From Ectothiorhodospira lacustris (GTDB taxonomy: Bacteria; Pseudomonadota; Gammaproteobacteria; Ectothiorhodospirales; Ectothiorhodospiraceae), in contig NZ_JAJNQN010000018.1 of NCBI RefSeq assembly GCF_022227845.1, positions 1 to 64,000 of the forward strand: a stretch of DNA of 64,000 bases, given 5' to 3'. The position numbers and the translations under genes were made by a program. The notes beneath the pieces are model-generated. The model was not told the origin of the DNA, ran no database searches, and was given only the letters and a program-made list of their open reading frames with translations. Positions 47,235 to 55,283 of this stretch are shown in pieces; the first letter of the stretch is position 1, and each line of letters begins with the position of its first letter.

Positions 47235-48891
47235 CTTCAGCCACCCAGTTCTTCACCACTTGAGCCACCAGTTTGGGATCTTCCTTGATCAGTTCACGCA
47301 CCCGCTGCAGATTTTCTTCATAGCTTGCCGGCTTCTTGCCCGGCAGGGCCTGAGGTCCTCCGGCCGCACCGCCTTCGTGGGTCAGGCTGAGCTGATCTTC
47401 TCCCAGCCCTTCGGCTTCAAGGCGCTTGCGCTCATCGGCCTCTTCTTCCGTTTCCGGCGCGCCCTTGGCGGCCAGCCCCTTGAGCATGGGACGGACCACC
47501 AGAAGGATCAGCAGGAGGGCTACCAGGGCCACCAGGGCCATCCTGGCCAGATCCTGAGCCCAGGGCTCCTGCCAGATCACCGGCGCGGGGAAGGGATCGG
47601 GTTCGGCCACGGCACGGAACGGGGCGTTCATGACATTGACACTGTCGCCGCGACGGGCATCAAAGCCCACCGCCTCGCGCACCAGGTTTTCAATACGCTG
47701 CAATTCTTCCTGAGGGATGGGTTCACGCACCACCTCCCCATCCTCATTCAACTGTTCACGGAAATCCAGTACCACCGCCACCGACAGGCGACGCACGGTA
47801 CCGGGCGCCTCGCGAACGTGGCTGATGGTCCTGTCCACCTCGTAATTGCGAGTCATGCGACGACTGCTGGAGCCAGGCATGGCGGCGGCATCAGGCCCCA
47901 GCACACCTTCACCTTCGGCATCCAGCACGCCCCCCGCAGGCGGCTGATTGGTCAACGCACCGGGGATACCCATCATGCCCAGACTGCCGCGGGATTCCTC
48001 TTCCGCAAGTTGCTCGCTGCGCAGGGCCGTGAGTTCGGGATCATAGTTCTCCACCGTGCGCTCAATGCGGGAAAAATCCAGATCCGCGGAGACCTGGGCA
48101 CGCACCCCGTCGGGTCCTGCAATGGGCGACACGATGTCCATGATGCGCCGCACATAGCTCTCTTCCATGCGGCGGGTGAATTCCAGGTTGCGGGTGGAGA
48201 GGTTCATGCCCTCATCCTCATCCCTGGGGGTCAGCAACTGTCCGCGCTGATCCACCACGGTCACCCGTTCCGGCTCCAGATCGGGAATGCTGGAAGACAC
48301 CAGATGGACAATACCCGCTACCTGGCGTTCCGTCAGCGTACGGCCCGGATGGAGATTGATCAGCACCGAGGCGCTGGGCTTGGTACGGTCACGCACGAAC
48401 ACGGTCTCACGGGGCATGGCCAGATGCACCCGTGCCGTTTCCACACTGGACAGGGTCGACACGGAGCGTGCCAGTTCGCCTTCCAGGGCACGCTGATAGC
48501 GAGCCGTCTCCACCATGCGACTGGTGCCGATCCCCTGATCCTGCTCCATGAGTTCAAAACCGAACCCCCCCGTTTGCGGCAGACCTTCCGTCGCCATCTG
48601 CAGGCGGGCTTCGTGCACCCGTGCCGAAGGCACCGTCAGGGCACCGGAAACCGGATCGACCCGATAGTTGATCCCCTGCCGCCCCAGCGCCTCCATCACC
48701 TGGGCCGACTCCCGCTCTCCCAGCCCGGGAAAGAGCACGGCATAAGATGGCCGGCTGACCCACAGGAACAGGCTTGCCACCAGGGCGACCACCGCAGCCA
48801 CCCCGACCAGTAAGCCGACCTGGCTCTGGCGGGGCAGACTGGTGAAACCCTGCATCTGCTGATTGAACGTTGTGGTCATTGAAGTGGCCAT
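47224..48891 (-). CDS. fliF: Flagellar MS-ring protein FliF
   Basis: 555 residues. Membrane helices at about 25-46 and 445-470 flank periplasmic ring-building motifs (YscJ/FliF domain: YAVLFPGLGERESAQVMEAL; then PSASVLINLHPGRTLTERQVAGIVHLV). The C-terminal cytoplasmic tail binds FliG. 19 bp after fliE. Confidence 0.95.
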   Translation of the reverse strand: MATSMTTTFNQQMQGFTSLPRQSQVGLLVGVAAVVALVASLFLWVSRPSYAVLFPGLGERESAQVMEALGRQGINYRVDPVSGALTVPSARVHEARLQMATEGLPQTGGFGFELMEQDQGIGTSRMVETARYQRALEGELARSVSTLSSVETARVHLAMPRETVFVRDRTKPSASVLINLHPGRTLTERQVAGIVHLVSSSIPDLEPERVTVVDQRGQLLTPRDEDEGMNLSTRNLEFTRRMEESYVRRIMDIVSPIAGPDGVRAQVSADLDFSRIERTVENYDPELTALRSEQLAEEESRGSLGMMGIPGALTNQPPAGGVLDAEGEGVLGPDAAAMPGSSSRRMTRNYEVDRTISHVREAPGTVRRLSVAVVLDFREQLNEDGEVVREPIPQEELQRIENLVREAVGFDARRGDSVNVMNAPFRAVAEPDPFPAPVIWQEPWAQDLARMALVALVALLLILLVVRPMLKGLAAKGAPETEEEADERKRLEAEGLGEDQLSLTHEGGAAGGPQALPGKKPASYEENLQRVRELIKEDPKLVAQVVKNWVAEDGS

Positions 48892-48910
48892 GATGGTTCC
48901 CTGAAAGGAC

Positions 48911-49234
48911 CTACACCTGCATGTTCATGATGTCCTGATAGGCGGACACCAAGCGGTTGCGCACCTGCGTGACGGCCTCAAAGGAGATGCTGGCCTTCTG
49001 CGTGGCGATCATCACCTGGGCCAGATCCACGTCCGGATCCCCCATCTCGAAGCGGGTGGACAGCTGGTTGCCCTTTTGCTGGGTACTGTTCACCTTGTCC
49101 ATGGAGTGTTTCAGTGCCGCGGCAAAATTGGGCTGGGCCGGCGGCGGCACCGCGACCTTCGGCCCCTCCAGACCGGCACTGGCCGCCAGTACACGCATTT
49201 GTTGAAGCACCTGATTAATCTGCATGTCACTCAT
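48911..49234 (-). CDS. fliE: Flagellar hook-basal body adaptor FliE
   Basis: 107 residues with the conserved C-terminal half (DVDLAQVMIATQKASISFEAVTQVRNRLVSAYQDIMNMQV). Links MS ring to rod. GGGAGGG lies about 8 nt before the ATG. 47 bp after the fleR-like gene; no separate promoter recognised. Confidence 0.94.
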   Translation of the reverse strand: MSDMQINQVLQQMRVLAASAGLEGPKVAVPPPAQPNFAAALKHSMDKVNSTQQKGNQLSTRFEMGDPDVDLAQVMIATQKASISFEAVTQVRNRLVSAYQDIMNMQV

Positions 49235-49281
49235 CTTGCTACCCTCCCGGCCCGGACTGACGGGCCAAGCGTCAATTCATG

Positions 49282-50298
49282 TCAATAGGGGATGGTCACG
49301 CCCGCATCACGCAGTCTGGCCAGCTTGTAGCGCAGGGTGCGCGGGCTGATGCCCAGACGGGCGGCGGCGTCCTTGCGGCTACCCTCTTCCACCCTGAGGG
49401 CATCCAGAATCAGCTGTTCTTCCCGGGAGCGGAGCCTGTCTCCCAGACGCTGGGTTTCAGCGCCTGCCGGCACCGGTGCGGAAGGATGGGAATTGCGAAG
49501 CTCGGCGGAGGCCATGGCTTCAAACTGAATGGACATCGAATCCAGCTCATCGCCGTCACGCAGAATCATGGCGCGCTGGATGACGTTGTCCAATTCACGT
49601 ACGTTGCCCGGCCAGGTGTGATCCACCAGCCGCGAAGCCGCCGCAGTGGTGAGCCGGGCATGGTCGATGCCGCGGCCATGGATATAGATCAGTCGCCGGG
49701 CCAGCGGCAGGATGTCGCCCGGACGCTCGCGCAGTGGGGGAATGACCAGAGGAAAGACATTGAGTCGGTAGAACAGGTCTTCCCGGAACTTGCCGTCCGC
49801 CACCGCCTGCATGAGATTCCGGTTGGAAGTCGCCAGCACCCGGACATCCATCTGCATGGGGCGACGCCCACCCAGTCGTTCCACCTCCCGCTCCTGCAGT
49901 ACACGCAGCAGCTTTGCCTGCAAGGAAAGATCCATCTCCGAGATCTCGTCCAGCAGCAGGGTGCCGCCCTCGGCCAGCTCGAACTTGCCGGGACGGGATT
50001 CATAAGCGCCGGTAAAGGCGCCTCGCTCATGTCCGAAGAGCATGGCTTCCAGCATGTTTTCAGGGATGGCCGCGCAGTTGACCGCAACGAAAGGACCGTC
50101 GGCGCGTGGAGAGTGGGTATGAATGAACCTGGCATAGACTTCCTTGCCCACCCCCGACTCGCCGTTCAGCATCACGGTCGCTTCCGAGGCCGCAACACGA
50201 CGCGCAAGCTCCAACAGTTCCCGACTCCGCGGGTCCTCCGCGACCAGCTCGAAGGCCCCGCCGGAAGGGTCGATTGTCAGAAGTGTTGCTTGGGTCAT
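49282..50298 (-). CDS. Receiverless FleR/FlrC-type sigma-54 activator
   Basis: 338 residues. AAA+ domain starting at about 18: Walker A GESGVGKE 46-53, sigma-54 contact loop GAFTGA 93-98, Walker B LLLDEIS, arginine finger region [11 protein letters not shown] Fis-type helix-turn-helix is at about 305-333 ([19 protein letters not shown]). By position (fleQ, here, fliE) it is FleR/FlrC, but those proteins begin with a receiver domain of about 120 residues, absent here. The start is firm: GGAGCAGGTGAG precedes ATG 50298, and upstream lies a non-coding AT-rich promoter. No fleS kinase gene is present. Confidence 0.88.
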   Translation of the reverse strand: MTQATLLTIDPSGGAFELVAEDPRSRELLELARRVAASEATVMLNGESGVGKEVYARFIHTHSPRADGPFVAVNCAAIPENMLEAMLFGHERGAFTGAYESRPGKFELAEGGTLLLDEISEMDLSLQAKLLRVLQEREVERLGGRRPMQMDVRVLATSNRNLMQAVADGKFREDLFYRLNVFPLVIPPLRERPGDILPLARRLIYIHGRGIDHARLTTAAASRLVDHTWPGNVRELDNVIQRAMILRDGDELDSMSIQFEAMASAELRNSHPSAPVPAGAETQRLGDRLRSREEQLILDALRVEEGSRKDAAARLGISPRTLRYKLARLRDAGVTIPY

Positions 50299-50384
50299 CT
50301 CACCTGCTCCGAAATGTTGTCCGGTTGTCGACCCTCCCGGCGGTGACGTAACACCGACGATGGAGTGGCCTGCAACCTGACAAA

Positions 50385-50401
50385 AGCAGGTAACGTGCCA
50401 G
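50385..50401 (-). promoter_or_regulatory. Sigma-54 promoter upstream of the fleR-like gene and fliE-K
   Basis: CTGGCACGTTACCTGCT on the minus strand fits the -24 box perfectly (TGGCACG) and the -12 box as CTGC instead of TTGC, with correct spacing. Start predicted near 50373, about 75 nt before the ATG. FleQ encoded upstream is the expected activator. Confidence 0.8.
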
Positions 50402-50452
50402 AAAATTAAATCATTTAAAAACAGACACTTAAATCAAAGAAAATCAATAACG

Positions 50453-51931
50453 TCAGGATTCCGTCGCTTCATCATCCCTCTGGACGCCGTATTTCCGCAT
50501 CTTTTCCACCAGCGTGGTCCGACGCATCCCCAGCAGTTTGGCGGCATGGGCCACCACCCCGCCGGAACGATCAAGCGCCTGTCTGATCAGACGGGTCTCC
50601 AGATCGTTGATGTACTCCTTGAGATCAAGACCGGAATCGGGCAAGCCGGCCTCAGCGGTCATAGGATCCATCCCGTCTGCGGCGCTCATCGCCTGCAGGT
50701 CCTGCTCAGTCAGCCCCGCCCTGAACTTGCCGGGCAGATCATCCGCAGACACACTTTCCCCCGGATACATGATGGACAGGCGCTCCACCAGGTTGGCCAG
50801 TTCACGGACGTTGCCGGGCCACTCATAGCGGGACAGCACCCGCAGGGCGGCGGGAGAAAACCGCACCCCGGAACGTCCTTCGGCCTCCATGCGGCTGACC
50901 AGTTCGTCGATCAGCAACGGCAGGTCACGCATGCGTTCCCGCAGCGACGGGACTTCGATCGGAAACACATTGAGTCGGTAGTAGAGATCTTCCCGGAAGG
51001 TACCTTCGCGGATCGCCACTTCCAGATCCCGATGAGTGGCGGCAATGATGCGTGCATCGGTGGTCAGGGTCTTCGTACTGCCCACCCGCTCGAAGGTACG
51101 TTCCTGCAGCACCCGAAGGATCTTCACCTGCATGGGGAGCGGCATGTCACCGATTTCATCCAGAAACAGCGTGCCGCCCTGGGCCAACTCAAAGCGGCCG
51201 GGACGGGCGCTAATGGCGCCGGTAAAGGCCCCCTTTTCATGGCCGAACAACTCACTTTCCAGCAACTCCCCGGGAATGGCGCCGCAGTTCACCGCCACGA
51301 AGGGCTTGCCGCGACGGGTCGAACACTGGTGGACATTGCGGGCCACCACTTCCTTGCCGGTCCCGGTCTCCCCCAGGATCAGCACATTGGCATCGCTCAT
51401 CGCCACCTGCTGGATGAGTTCCCGAATACGCTGCATGGTCCGGTGATACCCGACCAGCGAACGATAGAGCGCCAGGTGCGGTACCTTGTCCGGCGTCATG
51501 CCGTTGACCACCAGGTGTCGGGCCGTCTGCAGACTGCCCGACAAGGTCGGATAGCGCAGGGGAAAGTCCAGACGCCCCACTACCCGGGAACGCATCTCGT
51601 CCGGCAGGGCTGCAAATTCCTCGGCGGCACCGGCAAGAATCACAGGGGGAGAGGCCTCAAGACCGGACCAGCGTTCCAGCAGAGTCGCCGCGTGCGGCAC
51701 AGCACAGCCGCTGAAGAGGATTGCCAGCCAGTCGGTCTGAACCGGCTCCAGCCATTGTCCGTTGTATTCCTGCGGCGACATCACCTGCGGGCGACAGCCC
51801 AGGAAGTCCAGCACGGTTTCCATGCGCAGGGCGCGCTGCGCATCCTGCGCCACCACCAGGATCTCATCGGGGAGCGCCTGCAGGAGACCGCCCTCATTGT
51901 CGGTTGTTGGTAATGCGTCTTGAAGTGTCAT
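50453..51931 (-). CDS. fleQ: Master flagellar regulator FleQ (FlrA)
   Basis: 492 residues. N-terminal receiver-like FleQ domain (about 22-140) without a phosphorylatable aspartate; AAA+ domain with Walker A GETGTGKE 187-194 and GAFTGA 234-239; C-terminal HTH (about 455-480, [20 protein letters not shown]). The c-di-GMP-binding elements of P. aeruginosa FleQ have counterparts: LYRSLVG at 155-161 for LFRSLVG and Arg198-Asn199 in VVARNVH. So it is probably a c-di-GMP-responsive activator of the sigma-54 flagellar promoters seen downstream. Confidence 0.94.
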   Translation of the reverse strand: MTLQDALPTTDNEGGLLQALPDEILVVAQDAQRALRMETVLDFLGCRPQVMSPQEYNGQWLEPVQTDWLAILFSGCAVPHAATLLERWSGLEASPPVILAGAAEEFAALPDEMRSRVVGRLDFPLRYPTLSGSLQTARHLVVNGMTPDKVPHLALYRSLVGYHRTMQRIRELIQQVAMSDANVLILGETGTGKEVVARNVHQCSTRRGKPFVAVNCGAIPGELLESELFGHEKGAFTGAISARPGRFELAQGGTLFLDEIGDMPLPMQVKILRVLQERTFERVGSTKTLTTDARIIAATHRDLEVAIREGTFREDLYYRLNVFPIEVPSLRERMRDLPLLIDELVSRMEAEGRSGVRFSPAALRVLSRYEWPGNVRELANLVERLSIMYPGESVSADDLPGKFRAGLTEQDLQAMSAADGMDPMTAEAGLPDSGLDLKEYINDLETRLIRQALDRSGGVVAHAAKLLGMRRTTLVEKMRKYGVQRDDEATES

Positions 51932-52020
51932 GGATATCCGCCGTGGACCAGTCCATCAGTCCGAAACAATAACCGCTCTATAAGCAGGGTTAAATAATCT
52001 GAGCCGCCGTCATGATCCGT

Positions 52021-52593
52021 TCAGCCCGCCTCCGAATCACGCCTGGAACGGGTCAGGGCGATGCTGCGTCGATGGCGCCGGAAAACCATTTTCTGAATAC
52101 CGTCTTCCAGTGCCGAACTCATGCCCTGAAACAGCACGCTCAGTTCATGTCCCGATGCAGCGGATTCACAGGATGCCACCCGGGCAAACAGCGTCAGCGG
52201 CTTGGGAAACTGCGGGCACAGATAAAAACTCAGACACAGGATCTGCCCCGGCTGCTGGGCTTCAGGCTGAGCCCAGCCCAGACCCTCGGCGGAAATACGC
52301 ACCGGAACCGGAGGAGGAATCCGCGCATGGGCATGCAACAACAGGCTGACCATTTCCACCAGCAGATTGACCTTCGACTCGATCCTGAGCAGTTCCTGGC
52401 TCACCTCGCCGGCGTCGTCGGTCCGCCGCGGCTGCACATCATCCATGCCGGCGCAGACTCGAAGCAGACTTTCATTGGCCTCATTGATCCGGGCCAGTTC
52501 TTCAGCTGGAGGAATCCCGGCCACCGGTTCCACCGCCAGGGGGAGTCGATCCCTGATCACCAGCACATCCTTGAAGGGATCGTCTGTCGTCAT
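52021..52593 (-). CDS. PilZ-domain-type protein next to fleQ
   Basis: 190 residues. The N-terminal helical part (LLRIESKVNLLVEMVSLLL) is followed by a PilZ-like beta-barrel (about 95-175) with RISAEGLGW in the place of the D/NxSxxG motif and a C-terminal helix ending FRRHRRS. The acidic D/N of the c-di-GMP motif is replaced by Ile-Ser, so binding is uncertain. Ends near the fleQ start, 89 bp away, same strand. Probably links c-di-GMP to motility, by context. Confidence 0.75.
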   Translation of the reverse strand: MTTDDPFKDVLVIRDRLPLAVEPVAGIPPAEELARINEANESLLRVCAGMDDVQPRRTDDAGEVSQELLRIESKVNLLVEMVSLLLHAHARIPPPVPVRISAEGLGWAQPEAQQPGQILCLSFYLCPQFPKPLTLFARVASCESAASGHELSVLFQGMSSALEDGIQKMVFRRHRRSIALTRSRRDSEAG

Positions 52594-52653
52594 GGTCTCA
52601 TTTCAGCATAACCGCAAAGTGACAGGCAAAACCCGGACCCCGGATCAGCCTCA

Positions 52654-54153
52654 TCAGGTTCCACAGAAGGTCTGATACACCCGCTCCGTCGGGGCCGGGG
52701 GCCGGGCATAGGCCTGGTCGGCCTCCGCCAATACCCAGGGATTGCGCACCACCCCGAGCAGCCGCCTAAACGGCTCGAAATCCTCAGCCTCCAGGGCCGC
52801 CGCAATCACCTGCTCCACCCGATGATTGCGGGGGATACAGGCCGGGTTGACCCGCCGCATGCGCACGGCCCGCTCCCCGGGGGGCAACGGGTCCTGCCGC
52901 AAGCGGGACCGCCACTGCTGCGCCCAGGCAACCAAGGCCTCGGGCTGTGCAAACAGCCGGCGGACCGGCTCATCATGGGTCTCGTCTTCGGCCGCATCAC
53001 ACAGGTGGCGGAAACACAGCGTGAAATCCACCTGCCCCTGCTGCATGGCCTGCAGCAACCCTTGGATCAGGGCGATGTCACTCTTATCGGCCATGCTCAG
53101 TCCCAGCTTGAGGCCCATTACGTCAATCCAGTGACGCGCAAACCGGCTGGAGAAGGAATTTACCAGATCCGTGGCCTGTTCCAACGCCTGTTTTTCGTCA
53201 GAGCCGATCAGCGGCAGCAATGTCTCGGCCAACCGGGCCAGATTCCACTGGGCCATGGCCGGCTGATTGGCGTAGGCATAACGCCCCTGGGTATCGATGG
53301 CACTGAAGACCTGATCCGGATGATAACCATCCATGAAGGCGCAGGGGCCGAAATCGATGGTCTCTCCGGAAACGGCCATGTTATCCGTATTCATCACCCC
53401 GTGGATGAAACCCACCCCCATCCACTGGGCCACCAGCCGTGCCTGGGCCTCCACGACGGCCTCCAGCAGGGCCAGACAGGGCTGATCCGCCTCACGGGTC
53501 CAGGGGTAATGCCGATCCGCAACATGATCCGCCAGCTGCTGCAGCGCCGCCCGGTCGCCGCGCACGGCGAAATACTGGAAGGTCCCCACCCGCACATGGC
53601 TGGCCGCCACCCGGGTCAGGACGGCGCCCGGCAGGGCCGTTTCCCGCAACACCGGTTCGCCGGTGGAGACGGCGGCCAGGGCACGGGTGGTAGGGATGCC
53701 CAGGGCATGCATGGCCTCGCCGACCAGATACTCCCGCAGCACCGGCCCGAGGGCGGCGCGGCCATCCCCCCGCCGGGAAAACGGGGTACGGCCCGATCCC
53801 TTGAGCTGGATGTCCCGGCGCCGTCCCCGCACATCCACCACCTCCCCCAGCAGGACGGCCCGTCCATCCCCCAGTCGGGGCACGAAATGCCCGAACTGAT
53901 GGCCGGCATAGGCCATGGCCAGGGGTTCCGAGCCGGGCAGTATGCGATTACCCGCAAACACCTGGCCCCATTCTTCCGGCGTCAGGGCCAGAGGATCAAT
54001 GCCCAGTTCCCGACACAGGTCGTGGTTGAGTTCGATCAGGGAGGGATCAGGCACCGGATCCGGGTCAAGCCGGACATGGAAGGCGTCCGGCAGACGGGCA
54101 TAGGTGTTGGAAAACGGGATTGGATCAGGTGCCGGGACGGTCACGGAGTTCAA
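52654..54153 (-). CDS. selO: Protein adenylyltransferase SelO (YdiU)
   Basis: 499 residues, full length. Pseudokinase fold that AMPylates proteins. Lys118 in QLKGSGRTPFSRRGDGR binds ATP; Asn/Asp of HGVMNTDNM (Asp257) and DFGP (Asp267) hold the metal. GHQFGHFVPRLGDGRA is the family signature. The C-terminus ends CGT: one Cys near the end, in the position where eukaryotic SelO has selenocysteine. Linked to oxidative stress in other bacteria. Upstream 390 bp (54154-54547) holds no recognisable gene. Confidence 0.95.
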   Translation of the reverse strand: MNSVTVPAPDPIPFSNTYARLPDAFHVRLDPDPVPDPSLIELNHDLCRELGIDPLALTPEEWGQVFAGNRILPGSEPLAMAYAGHQFGHFVPRLGDGRAVLLGEVVDVRGRRRDIQLKGSGRTPFSRRGDGRAALGPVLREYLVGEAMHALGIPTTRALAAVSTGEPVLRETALPGAVLTRVAASHVRVGTFQYFAVRGDRAALQQLADHVADRHYPWTREADQPCLALLEAVVEAQARLVAQWMGVGFIHGVMNTDNMAVSGETIDFGPCAFMDGYHPDQVFSAIDTQGRYAYANQPAMAQWNLARLAETLLPLIGSDEKQALEQATDLVNSFSSRFARHWIDVMGLKLGLSMADKSDIALIQGLLQAMQQGQVDFTLCFRHLCDAAEDETHDEPVRRLFAQPEALVAWAQQWRSRLRQDPLPPGERAVRMRRVNPACIPRNHRVEQVIAAALEAEDFEPFRRLLGVVRNPWVLAEADQAYARPPAPTERVYQTFCGT

Positions 54154-54547
54154 GCTCCTTCAATCAGCGGGCCGGTTCAAGGGGAGAGGCGCGTCCTGCC
54201 GGCATCCTCGCCGCCACAGCATCCGACCACGGCACAGCGCCGGGGTTCGCTCCGTCGCGACCTCATGATATTGACCATACTCAATTCCGCGCCCGCGAGA
54301 TGCGCTGAACATCGACCTGGCCCCCCAACAGTCCGGAACCTATCTACGGCCTCGCCGCCGCCCTGGGTCTGGTCCACCCGCACCACCGGGCACGAAGCCC
54401 TTCCCTGGATAACCTGACTGACCGGGACACCAAAGGAGGTTCAGAACAACCCATCCCCATATCCTCACATGTCCTCACATGGCGTCATTCACCATCTCTT
54501 TACGCGACATCACTCCCCTTCACACCGCGCCATTCCCTTTTACACCG
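54154..54547. other. Intergenic stretch without recognisable gene
   Basis: The short ORFs here are low in coding character. Near 54462-54482 TCCTCACATG is repeated in tandem, and ACACCGCGYCATTCCC occurs twice (near 54522 and 54542), leading into the inverted repeat at 54548. Confidence 0.6.
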
Positions 54548-54619
54548 CGTCATTCCCGCGAAAGCGGGAATCCAGTCATGCGCTGAAAACCCTGGACTCC
54601 CGCTTTCGCGGGAGTGACG
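54548..54619. repeat. 28-bp inverted repeat (GAATGACG-type), copy B
   Basis: Arms 54548-54575 and 54592-54619 are complementary with two mismatches and contain ATTCCCGCGAAAGCGGGAAT and its counterpart. It differs from copy A at 3679 by a few bases only. Confidence 0.88.
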
Positions 54620-54660
54620 GCAAAAATTATGAACTGACGGCAGAAATTGCGAACTGACGG
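54611..54660. repeat. Two and a half 20-bp tandem units after copy B
   Basis: GAACTGACGGCAGAAATTGC-like units follow the right arm with a 20-bp period. As at copy A, the units start with the TGACG that ends the inverted repeat. Confidence 0.75.
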
Positions 54661-54830
54661 ATGGACCCGCCTGCTGTCGGTCCTGATACATCAGTAAAGG
54701 GGTAGTCATCCCATGTGCCATTGATGCCACCGTCTATTTGACGGCCAGTCTCCACCCGCCCCCGCAAGAAGGGGGAGTCCTTGGTATCCCTGGAATTGGG
54801 CATTGAAACATGCCCTGCGGCCCTAAACAC

Positions 54831-54866
54831 AAAAAAAGAGCCACCCCTACGTGAACAGGAGCGGCT
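54831..54866 (-). terminator. Rho-independent terminator of the tRNA-Leu gene
   Basis: On the minus strand AGCCGCTCC and GGGGTGGCT pair (with G-U pairs) around a 10-nt loop and are followed by seven T residues. It lies 5 bp past the CCA end of the tRNA. Confidence 0.85.
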
Positions 54867-54871
54867 TTGGA

Positions 54872-55184
54872 TGGTGCCCGAGGCCGGAGTCGAACCGGCA
54901 CGCCTTCCGGCGAGGGATTTTCTTACCACTTCGACTTTCGCCGCCAGCACAGGCTCGCTGTTCGTGGTCTGGAGCACGCCTTCACCATAGCCTTGCGGCC
55001 GTAGGTGCCCGCCGTCTGCTCTCTACACCTTCCCAGGCGCCGGGCCTGGGCTTGGCTCGGCGTTGGCTCGGATACCGGGGCATCCAGGGCGTTCGCCGAA
55101 TTTGACGGGTTCCACCCCTGGGGTTTCCCCCGGAGGGCTCAAATTGTTCAAGTCCCTTGTGTCTACCAATTTCACCACTCGGGC
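54872..55184 (-). tRNA. tRNA-Leu(UAA), interrupted by a group I intron
   Basis: Joining 55184-55150 (35 nt) to 54921-54872 (50 nt) gives an 85-nt leucine tRNA. The acceptor stem GCCCGAG/CTCGGGC is perfect, CCA is encoded, D-arm is GTGGTGAAATTGGTAGACAC, anticodon stem AGGGA/TCCCT encloses CTTAAAA (anticodon TAA), variable arm CGCC-GGAA-GGCG, and T-arm GCCGG-TTCGACT-CCGGC. The intron lies directly after U34. TATACT at 55205-55210 (minus strand) is a plausible -10, and a T7 terminator follows. It decodes UUA codons; no second copy is seen in the window. Confidence 0.96.
54922..55149 (-). ncRNA. Group I self-splicing intron in tRNA-Leu(UAA)
   Basis: 228 nt, starting after U34 and ending in G. 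The core helices occur in group I order: P3 55104-55108 with 55012-55016; P4 55094-55099 (UCGGCG) with 55057-55062 (CGCCGA); P6 55045-55050 with 55032-55037; P7 55017-55021 (GAGCA) with 54972-54976 (UGCUC), immediately followed by P3'; P8 capped by GCAA; P9 55-type pairing of 54964-54968 with 54925-54929. P2 is GGGG-GAAA-CCCC. The internal guide GAGCCC pairs with the exon end GGACUU through a U-G pair and an A-C mismatch. Layout resembles the cyanobacterial tRNA-Leu introns (subgroup IC3). No homing endonuclease ORF is present. Confidence 0.94.
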
Positions 55185-55283
55185 GTGGCATGTGATGGGC
55201 TGGCAGTATACCCGAAACCGGCACTGGAAGAATCCGTCCGAAACGCTAAGATGCGGGACTGACCTTACTCATCGGCGCCGCCC

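Noticed and set aside
54627-54977. 116-codon minus-strand ORF, and an apparent gene remnant at 54670-54830
   Set aside because: It runs through the tRNA 3' exon, the terminator and part of the intron, so it cannot be a normal gene. Part of it reads like coding sequence, but I cannot match a family.
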